11,589 nucleotides of DNA from an uncultured Brevundimonas sp. (GTDB lineage: Bacteria > Pseudomonadota > Alphaproteobacteria > Caulobacterales > Caulobacteraceae): positions 1 through 11,589 of the forward strand of contig CAMPGL010000056.1 of NCBI GenBank assembly GCA_946885435.1, in the 5' to 3' direction. Position 1 is the stretch's first letter. Each line of letters opens with the position of its first letter. Below the pieces are notes generated by a model. It worked only from the letters and a program-made list of their open reading frames with translations. It ran no database searches and was not told the DNA's origin. A program made the translations under genes and the position numbers. Below are positions 1-7,775 of this stretch, piece after piece.

Positions 1-55
1 GAACCTACGACCAGCCGATTAACAGTCGGCTGCTCTACCACTGAGCTACCGCGGA
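1..55 (-). tRNA. tRNA-Asn (anticodon GTT), 5' part only
   Basis: The minus strand read from 55 downward gives a 7-nt acceptor arm (TCCGCGG), a D-arm (GCTC/GAGC), and an anticodon stem GCCGA/TCGGC enclosing the loop CTGTTAA. The anticodon is GTT (complement at 21-23), which specifies asparagine. The sequence runs through the variable region into the T-arm (GTAGG TTC) and is cut by the window edge, so the 3' acceptor strand and CCA end are not visible. A good promoter lies just upstream (78-106). It is transcribed away from the rest of the window. Confidence 0.95.
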
Positions 56-77
56 ACAGGGCTCATCGGGGCTGCGC

Positions 78-106
78 CTATAGCAGGGGGATTCCCGCGG
101 GCGCAA
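78..106 (-). promoter_or_regulatory. Predicted housekeeping promoter of tRNA-Asn
   Basis: On the minus strand a -35-like TTGCGC (101-106) is followed after 17 nt by CTATAG (78-83; TGCTATAG in context), placing the start site about 70 and giving a leader of roughly 15 nt before the mature tRNA 5' end at 55. The -10 shares GCTATA with the Caulobacter-type GCTANAWC motif. A GANTC methylation site (GATTC, 90-94) sits inside the spacer. The call rests on motif and position only. Confidence 0.6.
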
Positions 107-126
107 GCGCTGCCCCCGCGCGGATG

Positions 127-158
127 AAAAAAGAGCCCGGCGACGAGCGCCGGGCTTT
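127..158 (-). terminator. Rho-independent terminator (minus strand)
   Basis: A perfect 9-bp GC-rich stem (134-142 paired with 148-156) closes a 5-nt loop. Read on the minus strand it is followed closely by six T residues (complement of 127-132), the classic intrinsic terminator form. On the plus strand the stem is followed only by TTTA, so plus-strand termination would be weak. No full-sized minus-strand gene lies immediately upstream; only a 14-codon ORF ends right before it. It would stop antisense transcription before the tRNA-Asn promoter. Confidence 0.85.
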
Positions 159-201
159 ACTGAGTCTGGTGATGGGGTGTCTCCAAGAGAGAAGAAGACA
201 T
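157..201 (-). CDS. Putative 14-residue mini-ORF ending at a terminator (speculative)
   Basis: The minus strand encodes MSSSLLETPHHQTQ from an ATG at 199-201 to a TAA at 157-159, which abuts the terminator stem. There is no convincing Shine-Dalgarno sequence upstream (CACGACTGGCG precedes the ATG), so translation is doubtful. The stretch could instead be the 3' part of a small untranslated RNA or of a transcript antisense to the start of the neighbouring methyltransferase gene. It has no run of a single amino-acid codon of the kind seen in attenuator leader peptides. It is listed because a strong terminator needs a transcript and this is the only minus-strand content beside it. Confidence 0.2.
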   Translation of the reverse strand: MSSSLLETPHHQTQ

Positions 202-237
202 CGCCAGTCGTGGGCTGGTTTGGTTAATCGGACGTGA

Positions 238-1041
238 ATGCGGCCCATCCTGATCACTGACCCCGGCGACCCTCAAATCGCAGCCTTCCGCGAGGTGCGA
301 GAGCGCGACCTCGTGGGCCGGCAGGGCCGCTTCGTGGCCGAGGGGGAGGTGGTGTTGCGCGCCCTGCTGTCGGACGCGTCCCGGCACGAGGCCGAGGCCG
401 TGCTGATCGCCGAATCGCGCTGGCCCAGGCTGGCGGATGCGCTGGAGGCGAGCCGGGCGCCGGTCTTCACCGCCGGCCAGGACGTGATGGACGCCGTCGC
501 CGGCTTTCACATCCACAGGGGGATCCTGGCCATGGGCCGCCGGGCCGAGCCCCTGGCGGCAGCGGACATGCTCGCAGAGCCGGATCGGGACGACATCGCC
601 CTGGCGGTCGTCGGCGTTGGCAATCACGACAACATGGGCGGCCTGTTCCGCGCGGCGGCCGGGTTTGGCGCGCGCGGGGTGCTGCTCGATCCGGGCTGCT
701 GCGATCCCCTCTATCGCAAGGCCATCCGCGTATCGGTCGGCGCGGCCCTGACGACCCCGTTCGCGCGGCTCGAGTCGGGCGCGGACATCGCCGAGGTCCT
801 CATCGGTCTGGGCTACCAGCCGCTCGCCCTGTCGCCCGAGGGCGGCGAGCGACTGGCGGACTTGAGGCGAGACGGCCCAGCTGCCGTCGTGGTGGGCGCC
901 GAGGGGCCAGGCCTGTCCGAGACCCTGATGGCCCGTTGCCGACGCGTCAGCATACCGATGGCGACAGGGTGGGACTCCCTCAACGTCGCGACCGCCGCGG
1001 CCATCGCCCTTCACCAGCTGAGGTTCGCCGCGCCGTCCTGA
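238..1041 (+). CDS. TrmH/SpoU-family RNA 2'-O-ribose methyltransferase
   Basis: This 267-aa protein is a predicted SAM-dependent RNA 2'-O-methyltransferase of the SPOUT class. After an N-terminal region of about 110 residues that would bind RNA, the three family motifs appear in order: motif 1 at 129-140 (NHDNMGGLFRAA, with the conserved Arg at 138), motif 2 at 217-227 (VVVGAEGPGLS), and motif 3 at 239-259 (IPM...SLNVATAAAIALH), which together form the knotted SAM site. The length suits a protein with a substrate-binding N-domain. The target (tRNA or rRNA) cannot be told from the sequence. The ATG at 238 has only a weak Shine-Dalgarno match (CGGACG). A partial -10 (GGTTAATC, 222-229) lies 8 nt before it, so a short-leader or leaderless message is possible. 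mccA follows after 43 bp. Confidence 0.9.
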   Translation: MRPILITDPGDPQIAAFREVRERDLVGRQGRFVAEGEVVLRALLSDASRHEAEAVLIAESRWPRLADALEASRAPVFTAGQDVMDAVAGFHIHRGILAMGRRAEPLAAADMLAEPDRDDIALAVVGVGNHDNMGGLFRAAAGFGARGVLLDPGCCDPLYRKAIRVSVGAALTTPFARLESGADIAEVLIGLGYQPLALSPEGGERLADLRRDGPAAVVVGAEGPGLSETLMARCRRVSIPMATGWDSLNVATAAAIALHQLRFAAPS

Positions 1042-1048
1042 ACGGACT

Positions 1049-1077
1049 ATGCCGCCGCCGCCGGGCCGCGCTAGAAC
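1049..1077 (+). promoter_or_regulatory. Caulobacter-type housekeeping promoter giving a leaderless mccA mRNA
   Basis: GCTAGAAC at 1070-1077 matches the Caulobacter housekeeping -10 consensus GCTANAWC at all eight positions. Fourteen bases upstream, ATGCCGC (1049-1055) matches 5 of 7 positions of TTGACGS. Only 7 nt separate the -10 from the ATG at 1085, so transcription would begin at or within a base or two of the start codon. There is no Shine-Dalgarno sequence before that ATG, as expected for a leaderless gene. Consensus and spacing are from general knowledge of Caulobacter promoters; the start site is inferred. Confidence 0.55.
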
Positions 1078-1084
1078 CGCCGCC

Positions 1085-3099
1085 ATGTTCAGATCCGTTC
1101 TGGTCGCCAATCGTGGCGAGATCGCCTGCCGCGTGTTTCGCACCGCCCGCCGCCTCGGGCTCGAGACTATCGCCGTGCACTCCGAGGCCGACGCCGATGC
1201 GCCGCACGTGCGCATGGCCGACCGCGCCGTCCTGATCGGACCCGCCCCTGCGCGCGAGAGCTATCTGGATGCGCAGAAGGTGCTGGCCGCTGCGAAGGAG
1301 ACGGGAGCCGAGGCGATTCACCCCGGCTATGGCTTCCTGTCCGAGAACGCGGAGTTCGCCGAGGCCGTCATGGCCGCCGGGCTCGTCTGGATCGGACCGC
1401 CGCCCGCGGCCATCCGCGCCATGGGCCTGAAGGACGCCGCCAAGGACCTGATGGACAAGGCCGGCGTGCCGGTCACGCCCGGATACCTGGGCGAGGACCA
1501 GAGCCTGGAGACGCTGCAGGCCGCCGCGGACCGCACGGGCTACCCCGTGCTGATCAAGGCCGTGGCCGGGGGCGGCGGCAAAGGCATGAAGAAGGTCGAG
1601 CGGGCCGCAGACTTCGCCTCGGCCCTGGCCTCGGCGCAGCGCGAGTCCAAGGCCGCGTTCGGCGACGACCGGGTCCTGATCGAGAAATACGTCACCCGTC
1701 CCCGGCACATCGAGGTCCAGGTCTTCGGCGATACGCATGGGAACGTGGTGCACCTGTTCGAGCGCGACTGCTCGCTGCAGCGCCGCCACCAGAAGGTCGT
1801 GGAGGAGGCCCCGGCGCCCGGCATGGACGCGGCGACTCGCAAGGCGGTGACCGATGCGGCCATCCGCGCGGCCAAGGCCGTGGACTATGTCGGCGCGGGC
1901 ACGGTCGAATTCATCGCCGATGCGTCCGAAGGCCTGAAGGCCGACCGTATCTGGTTCATGGAGATGAACACCCGGCTGCAGGTCGAGCACCCGGTGACCG
2001 AGGCCGTGACTGGCCAGGACCTGGTCGAATGGCAGCTGCGCGTCGCCGCGGGCGAGCCCCTGCCGCTCAAGCAGGAAGAGATCGAACTCGACGGCTGGGC
2101 CATGGAAGCCCGCCTCTACGCCGAGGATCCGGCGAACGGCTTCCTGCCGTCGATCGGGCCGCTGGAGCACTTCCGCCTGCCGGACGACGACGAGGGCGTC
2201 CGCGTCGACACCGGCGTGGAAGAGGGCGGCAAGCTCAGCCAGCACTACGATCCGATGATCGCCAAGCTGATTGTCCACGGCGAGGACCGCGAGGCCGCCG
2301 CCGCTGGCCTGGCCGACGCCTGCTCACGCGTCGAGGTCTGGCCGGTCAGGACAAACGCCGGTTTCCTCGTGCGCTGCCTGGACCACCCCGACTTCCTGTC
2401 AGGCGAGGTGGATACGGGGTTCATCCCGGCGCGCGAGGCCGAGCTGACCACGCCCGAAAACACGGCCCTGGCCACCGCAGCCGCGCTTGGCGTCGAGGCG
2501 ATCGAGGCCACCTGGCGCAAGGCGCCAGGCGAGGATCCCTTCACCCCCGCCTCGCCATGGAACGGCGACGGAAGCGGCCTGTTCGGCTTCCGCCTGAATG
2601 CGTCCCGGCGCTCGGAAGTGAGGCTGGACGGACCCGATGGCGTGGTTGCGGCCTCGACCGCTCCGGCGCCGGGCGGCCACCCAATGGACGGCGACCTGAT
2701 GCTGACGCTCTCCGGTCGCGACTTCGCGGTTGGCGACGCCTCGGCGGCGAGCGTCATGGTCGATGGCGACGAGGTGACGGTCATCCAGCGCGGCGAGGCC
2801 CGCGTGGCCTTCGTCGACGGCGACGCCTTCGTCTTCCGCACCCCCAACTTCGCGGGCGCGGCAGCGGCCGGGGCGGCTTCCGACGGGGCGCTTCGGGCGC
2901 CCATGCCGGGCAAGATCGTGGCGGTGCAGGCCAAGGCCGGCGACGCCGTCAGCCTGGGCCAGCCCATCGTGGTGCTCGAGGCCATGAAGATGGAGCACGC
3001 CCTGACCGCGCCCTTCGACGGGGTGCTGGCCGATCTGCCGGCCAAGGTAGGCGATCAGGTCACAGACGGCGCGGTGCTGGCGCGGGTCGAGGCGGCCAG

Positions 3100-3103
<4 letters not shown>
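1085..3103 (+). CDS. mccA: 3-methylcrotonyl-CoA carboxylase, biotin-containing alpha subunit
   Basis: This 672-aa protein carries the biotin carboxylase and biotin carrier parts of an acyl-CoA carboxylase, most likely methylcrotonyl-CoA carboxylase of leucine breakdown in the cytoplasm. Visible parts are an N-terminal biotin-carboxylase domain (VANRGEIACR, 7-16), an ATP-grasp domain with the glycine-rich loop GGGGKGM (162-168), RRHQKVVEEAPAP (233-245) and MEMNTRLQVEHPVTE (292-306), a variable middle region, and a C-terminal biotinyl domain with EAMKMEH, the biotinylated Lys being residue 635. The run PARESYL...GYGFLSENAEFAEA...GPPPAAIRAMG resembles MccA more than propionyl-CoA carboxylase alpha, but that remains the main alternative. 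The start at 1085 is preferred over an in-frame ATG at 1049 because the protein family begins at MF-x-S-VL-ANRGE and a promoter lies between. The partner carboxyltransferase gene is not in this window. Confidence 0.92.
3089..3092 (+). promoter_or_regulatory. Shine-Dalgarno site supporting a CTG start for mutY
   Basis: GAGG lies inside the last codons of mccA, 7 nt before the CTG at 3100-3102. No ATG, GTG or TTG in the mutY frame lies close upstream, and the first TTG downstream (3172) would remove conserved N-terminal sequence. Confidence 0.5.
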
Positions 3104-5250
<2,147 letters not shown>

Positions 5251-5260
5251 GCTGGACCGA

Positions 5261-5860
5261 TCAGTGGCGATGCGTGACGCGCCGGTCGGGGGCGAGGCGG
5301 ATGGTGACCGTGCGCCGGCCGTTGGCGGTGACCTCGACGGCGCCGCCCAGGTGCTCGGCCATGCCGCGCACCAGATCCAGGCTTTCCTCGGCGGCGGCGG
5401 TGTTCTCGGCCGCGCCGTCGTCCTCGACGGTGAGGCGGATGCCCTCGGCGTCGTCGTGCAGCCGGACCGAGATCTGGCCTCCGCCTGGCCGGGCGACGCG
5501 GGCGATGGCGGCGCCGAGGAGTTCATGGGCTACGATCGCCAGGCAGGCGGCCCTCAGGTTGCTGAGGCTCACCGGCTGGGCCGGCGCTTCCAGGGTGATC
5601 TCCCGATCGGTGGCCGTGCGTCGCCAGAAGTCGGCGGCCGACTGCAGATAGACGGTGAAGTCAGTCAGGCGGCCCGAGGCCAGCCGCTGGCTCAGCAGGC
5701 CGACGGCGGCGATGATGTCGTTCAGCCAGATGAGGTGACGCCGGCTCTCCGGGTCGGAGACGCTGCGCAGACGGATGCCGATCAGGGCGTTCAGCAGACG
5801 CAGGACGCCGACGAGCCGCGCGTCCGCATCGTCAGGTCTGGCTTCCAGGCCTGTGCTCAT
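5261..5860 (-). CDS. Degenerate HisKA_2/HATPase-like protein (histidine pseudokinase)
   Basis: This 199-aa soluble protein has the layout of a HisKA_2-type histidine kinase core without any sensor or membrane part. A helical dimerisation-like region covers about 14-60 (SDPESRRHL...LLSQRL aligns with the second half of HisKA_2), followed by an ATPase-like domain at about 85-192. The usual HHRVKNN phospho-acceptor segment is replaced by DARLVGV, so the conserved His is absent. The N-box reads AHELLGAA (111-118) instead of a NELxxNA pattern. Only the VEDDG of the D-box (145-149) remains, and the glycine-rich lid is not recognisable. It is probably not an active kinase and could be a phosphotransfer, scaffold or inhibitor protein. 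The ATG at 5858-5860 is chosen over a TTG at 5908, which would add 16 non-family residues. It is divergent from a response regulator and upstream of ccrM. Confidence 0.75.
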   Translation of the reverse strand: MSTGLEARPDDADARLVGVLRLLNALIGIRLRSVSDPESRRHLIWLNDIIAAVGLLSQRLASGRLTDFTVYLQSAADFWRRTATDREITLEAPAQPVSLSNLRAACLAIVAHELLGAAIARVARPGGGQISVRLHDDAEGIRLTVEDDGAAENTAAAEESLDLVRGMAEHLGGAVEVTANGRRTVTIRLAPDRRVTHRH

Positions 5861-5900
5861 CGTCAGAGATTCCCGCCCCAAGAGATTTCGCCAAACTCGG

Positions 5901-5928
5901 CGAACCAAAGAACTTCCGCAAGAGTTAT
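5901..5928 (+). promoter_or_regulatory. Weak candidate EcfG/sigma-T-type promoter before the response regulator
   Basis: CGAAC (5901-5905) followed after 17 nt by AGTT (5923-5926) resembles the alphaproteobacterial general-stress promoter GGAAC-N16/17-CGTT with one mismatch in each element. It lies about 70-95 nt before the response-regulator start, inside the 136-bp divergent intergenic region. Both mismatches make this a tentative call. Confidence 0.25.
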
Positions 5929-5984
5929 GCTACGTGCGGTTTCGGACATTCGTGGTTAAGCGGCGGGGGTCGATGGATTTTCTC

Positions 5985-5990
5985 GGAGGG
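5985..5990 (+). promoter_or_regulatory. Strong ribosome-binding site deciding the response-regulator start
   Basis: GGAGGG lies 6 nt before the GTG at 5997-5999, an optimal Shine-Dalgarno arrangement. It falls inside the coding sequence that would result from the upstream ATG at 5973, itself preceded by a weaker GGGGG at 4-nt spacing. Confidence 0.6.
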
Positions 5991-5996
5991 CGGGGT

Positions 5997-6446
5997 GTGG
6001 CCCAGCCGCTGCGTATTCTCATTGTCGAGGACCAGGCCATCCTGGCCATGGAGCTGGAGCACGTGCTGACCGATGCGGGGCATGTGGTCGTCGGCTGCGC
6101 CATGGATCAGGTCGAAGCCCTGTCGCTTGCCGAGCATGCGCCGCCGGATGTGGCGCTGGTGGATGTCAATCTGCGCGACGGTCCGACCGGGCCCGACGTC
6201 GCGCGCGCCCTGGTGGCGGCCCACCAGTCGGTCGTCGTCTTCCTGACCGCCAATCCCGAGCAGATTCCCGAAGGCTTCTCAGGCGCCATCGGGGCCCTGA
6301 CCAAGCCGTTCGACGATCAGACCATCCGCGCCGTGGTGGCCTTCGCGGCGCGCTTCCGCCAGGAGAAGGCGACGGACCATCCGCCGGGTCGCCTCAGGCT
6401 GGCGCCCTGGCTGGCGGACGTCCCGACGCACCTGCCGCGTCACTGA
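5997..6446 (+). CDS. Single-domain response regulator (receiver only)
   Basis: This 149-aa CheY-like receiver has no output domain. All phosphorylation-site residues are present: the acidic pair E11-D12 (ILIVEDQ), the phospho-acceptor D56 (LVDVNL), T84 (FLTA) and K103 (TKPF). The DGPTGPDVA segment after the Asp is common in alphaproteobacterial stand-alone receivers. The 30-residue tail after the last helix has no recognised domain. GTG at 5997 is chosen because of the GGAGGG upstream; ATG at 5973 would add eight residues (MDFLGGRG). It probably takes part in a phosphorelay by protein contact. The divergent kinase-like gene is the natural candidate partner, but it lacks the His needed to donate phosphate. 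The stop codon overlaps the end of the convergent PepSY gene by 7 bp. Confidence 0.9.
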   Translation: MAQPLRILIVEDQAILAMELEHVLTDAGHVVVGCAMDQVEALSLAEHAPPDVALVDVNLRDGPTGPDVARALVAAHQSVVVFLTANPEQIPEGFSGAIGALTKPFDDQTIRAVVAFAARFRQEKATDHPPGRLRLAPWLADVPTHLPRH

Positions 6447-7165
6447 GGTCGAAGACGCCGCCGCTTCAGGTCGCCCGCGATGCGGATCCAGAGCAGCACA
6501 AGGCCGGTGATCACGAGGATCAGCGTCACCGCGGCGATCAGCAGCAGCCACCAGCTGTTGATGTTCTCGCCGGTGTCGAAGTCGAGGATGTGCAGCCGCC
6601 ACATCAGGTCGAAGAACGACCAGAGGTCCGACCGACGGCTCACGACCGCGCCGGTTTCCGGGTCGAGATAGAGGCGTGTCGCCTCTGCATCGTCGAAGTT
6701 GACCCGCCACAGCGGACCGTCCCGCCCCGTTTCGCGAGGCGCGTCCGGCAGCAGCTCGGCTCCGATCGGGCGCCCCGGTCCCGCATACTGACCGGCCGCG
6801 ATCCCCGAGGCCTCGCCCGGCTCCATGGGGGGGAGGGGGCGGCCGGTCTCAGCCGACAGGCGGATCGGCGCTCCGCCGGGCGGGGTGACGGTCCAGACCG
6901 GGCCGCGGGGGGTTGCGACGAGGCTGGCCTGCGCCGCCGCCCCGCCGGCGGCCGACACCGCCTGATCGAGGGGAACTAACGTAGAAACGTCGAGGGCCGC
7001 CGGCTCGGCCTCCGGAATGTGGTGTTCGCCCCGCACCCGCTCGATCGGCAGGGCCACCATGATCAGCCCGCCCAGCACCCAGAAGACCACCTGGATCGCG
7101 ACGATCAGGCCGATCCACTTGTGCAGCCAGGTCGAGATGCGGTTGACGCGGGCGGTGGGGCTCAT
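6440..7165 (-). CDS. PepSY-type two-helix inner-membrane protein
   Basis: This 241-aa protein has an N-terminal cytoplasmic amphipathic stretch (NRISTWLHKWIG), a first membrane helix at about 17-39, a periplasmic region of about 160 residues, a second helix at about 205-228, and a basic cytoplasmic tail (KRRRLR). The periplasmic part contains PepSY-like segments (about 62-110, and PLWRVNF...TRLYLDPETGAVVSRR around 150-180), followed by the family-typical LWSFFDLMWRLHILDF. Proteins of this type often sit near siderophore receptors or metal-resistance genes and are thought to work in envelope metal or redox handling, but the molecular role is not established. Its ATG overlaps the upstream GNAT stop as ATGA, so the two are translationally coupled. 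The 3' end overlaps the response regulator by 7 bp. Confidence 0.82.
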   Translation of the reverse strand: MSPTARVNRISTWLHKWIGLIVAIQVVFWVLGGLIMVALPIERVRGEHHIPEAEPAALDVSTLVPLDQAVSAAGGAAAQASLVATPRGPVWTVTPPGGAPIRLSAETGRPLPPMEPGEASGIAAGQYAGPGRPIGAELLPDAPRETGRDGPLWRVNFDDAEATRLYLDPETGAVVSRRSDLWSFFDLMWRLHILDFDTGENINSWWLLLIAAVTLILVITGLVLLWIRIAGDLKRRRLRPQ

Positions 7166-7707
7166 GCGAGGTCCAGTCCGGCGCCGGCCGGGGGCGACGC
7201 GTCGTCAGCCAGCGCGAGCTGCAGAAGCGTGACGTCCAGCCATCGGCCGAACTTCCAGCCGACCTTGCGATAGGTCCCGACCTCGCGAAACCCCAGCCGC
7301 AGGTGCAGTTCGACGGAGGCGCGGCTTGCGTCGTTGGAGACGGCGGCAATCATCTGGCGCAGGCCCAGCGACCGGCAACGCGTGATCACCTCGCGCATCA
7401 GGCCGGAGCCGAGCCCTCGGCCCTGGAAACCATCAGCGACGTAGATCGAGCTCTCGACCGCGTAGCGGTAGGCCGCGCGAGGGCGGAAGGGCGACGCGTA
7501 GGCCCAGGCCACGACCTGGCCGTCCTCCTCCGCGACGAGCCAAGGCAGGCCGTGGCTGCGCACGCCCTCCAGACGCTCGCGCATGACCGCCGGCGTAGGC
7601 GGCGTCTCCTCGAAGGTGGCGGTCCCTTCCAGCACCTCCCGGGCGTACAGGGCGGCCACGGCGGTCATGTCGTCAGGCGTGGCGTCACGCAGGACAGCAG
7701 GGTGCAT
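7162..7707 (-). CDS. GNAT N-acetyltransferase, phosphinothricin/methionine-sulfoximine type
   Basis: This 181-aa cytoplasmic enzyme uses acetyl-CoA to acetylate a primary amine. It follows the Pat/MnaT subfamily along its whole length: LRDATPDDMTAVAALY at the start, GTATFEE (about 30-36), WLVAEEDGQVVAWAYASPFRPRAAYRY, the acetyl-CoA loop GFQGRGLGSGLM, and the C-terminal ARASVELHLRLGFREVGTYRKVGWKFGRWLD-like region (here in shortened form of that pattern). The natural substrate is uncertain; such enzymes commonly act on methionine sulfone, sulfoximine or phosphinothricin-like amino acids. ATG at 7705-7707 is chosen over an in-frame ATG at 7758 because the family begins there and GGAG lies 6 nt upstream. 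That GGAG is inside a strong hairpin. The stop overlaps the PepSY start by 4 bp. Confidence 0.88.
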   Translation of the reverse strand: MHPAVLRDATPDDMTAVAALYAREVLEGTATFEETPPTPAVMRERLEGVRSHGLPWLVAEEDGQVVAWAYASPFRPRAAYRYAVESSIYVADGFQGRGLGSGLMREVITRCRSLGLRQMIAAVSNDASRASVELHLRLGFREVGTYRKVGWKFGRWLDVTLLQLALADDASPPAGAGLDLA

Positions 7708-7711
7708 GCTC

Positions 7712-7748
7712 GGCTCCAGCCCTGCGGCGCGGGCCGGGGGCTGGAGCC
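7712..7748 (-). promoter_or_regulatory. Hairpin enclosing the GNAT ribosome-binding site
   Basis: A perfect 11-bp inverted repeat (GGCTCCAGCCC at 7712-7722 and its complement at 7738-7748, with a 15-nt loop) lies between the barrel-protein stop and the GNAT start. In the minus-strand RNA the 3' arm contains the GGAG Shine-Dalgarno of the GNAT gene (7714-7717). No T-run follows, so it is unlikely to be an ordinary intrinsic terminator. It could limit translation or protect the upstream mRNA end. Confidence 0.6.
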
Positions 7749-7775
7749 GTTCTGGCATGGAGCGGGGCCGCTTCG

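Noticed and set aside
980..2278. Long minus-strand open frame (about 430 codons) opposite mccA
   Set aside because: Antisense shadow of a clearly coding biotin-carboxylase frame in high-GC DNA; the translation is rich in His, Arg and Gly with no domain.
2029..3099. Upstream extension of the MutY frame into mccA, which could suggest a fused protein
   Set aside because: The extension is an Arg/Gly-rich out-of-frame reading of mccA; MutY similarity begins only after 3100.
5861..5908. Longer kinase-like protein starting at TTG 5908
   Set aside because: It adds 16 residues (MVRRVWRN...) with no family match, while an ATG at 5858-5860 is available.
5955..5960. TTAA half-site before the response regulator as a CtrA box
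   Set aside because: No second TTAA-like half is found 7 nt away on either side.
7749..7758. Upstream ATG at 7758 as the GNAT start
   Set aside because: No ribosome-binding site precedes it, and the added residues (MPERLQPPARAAGLEPS) come from the hairpin region and do not fit the family N-terminus.
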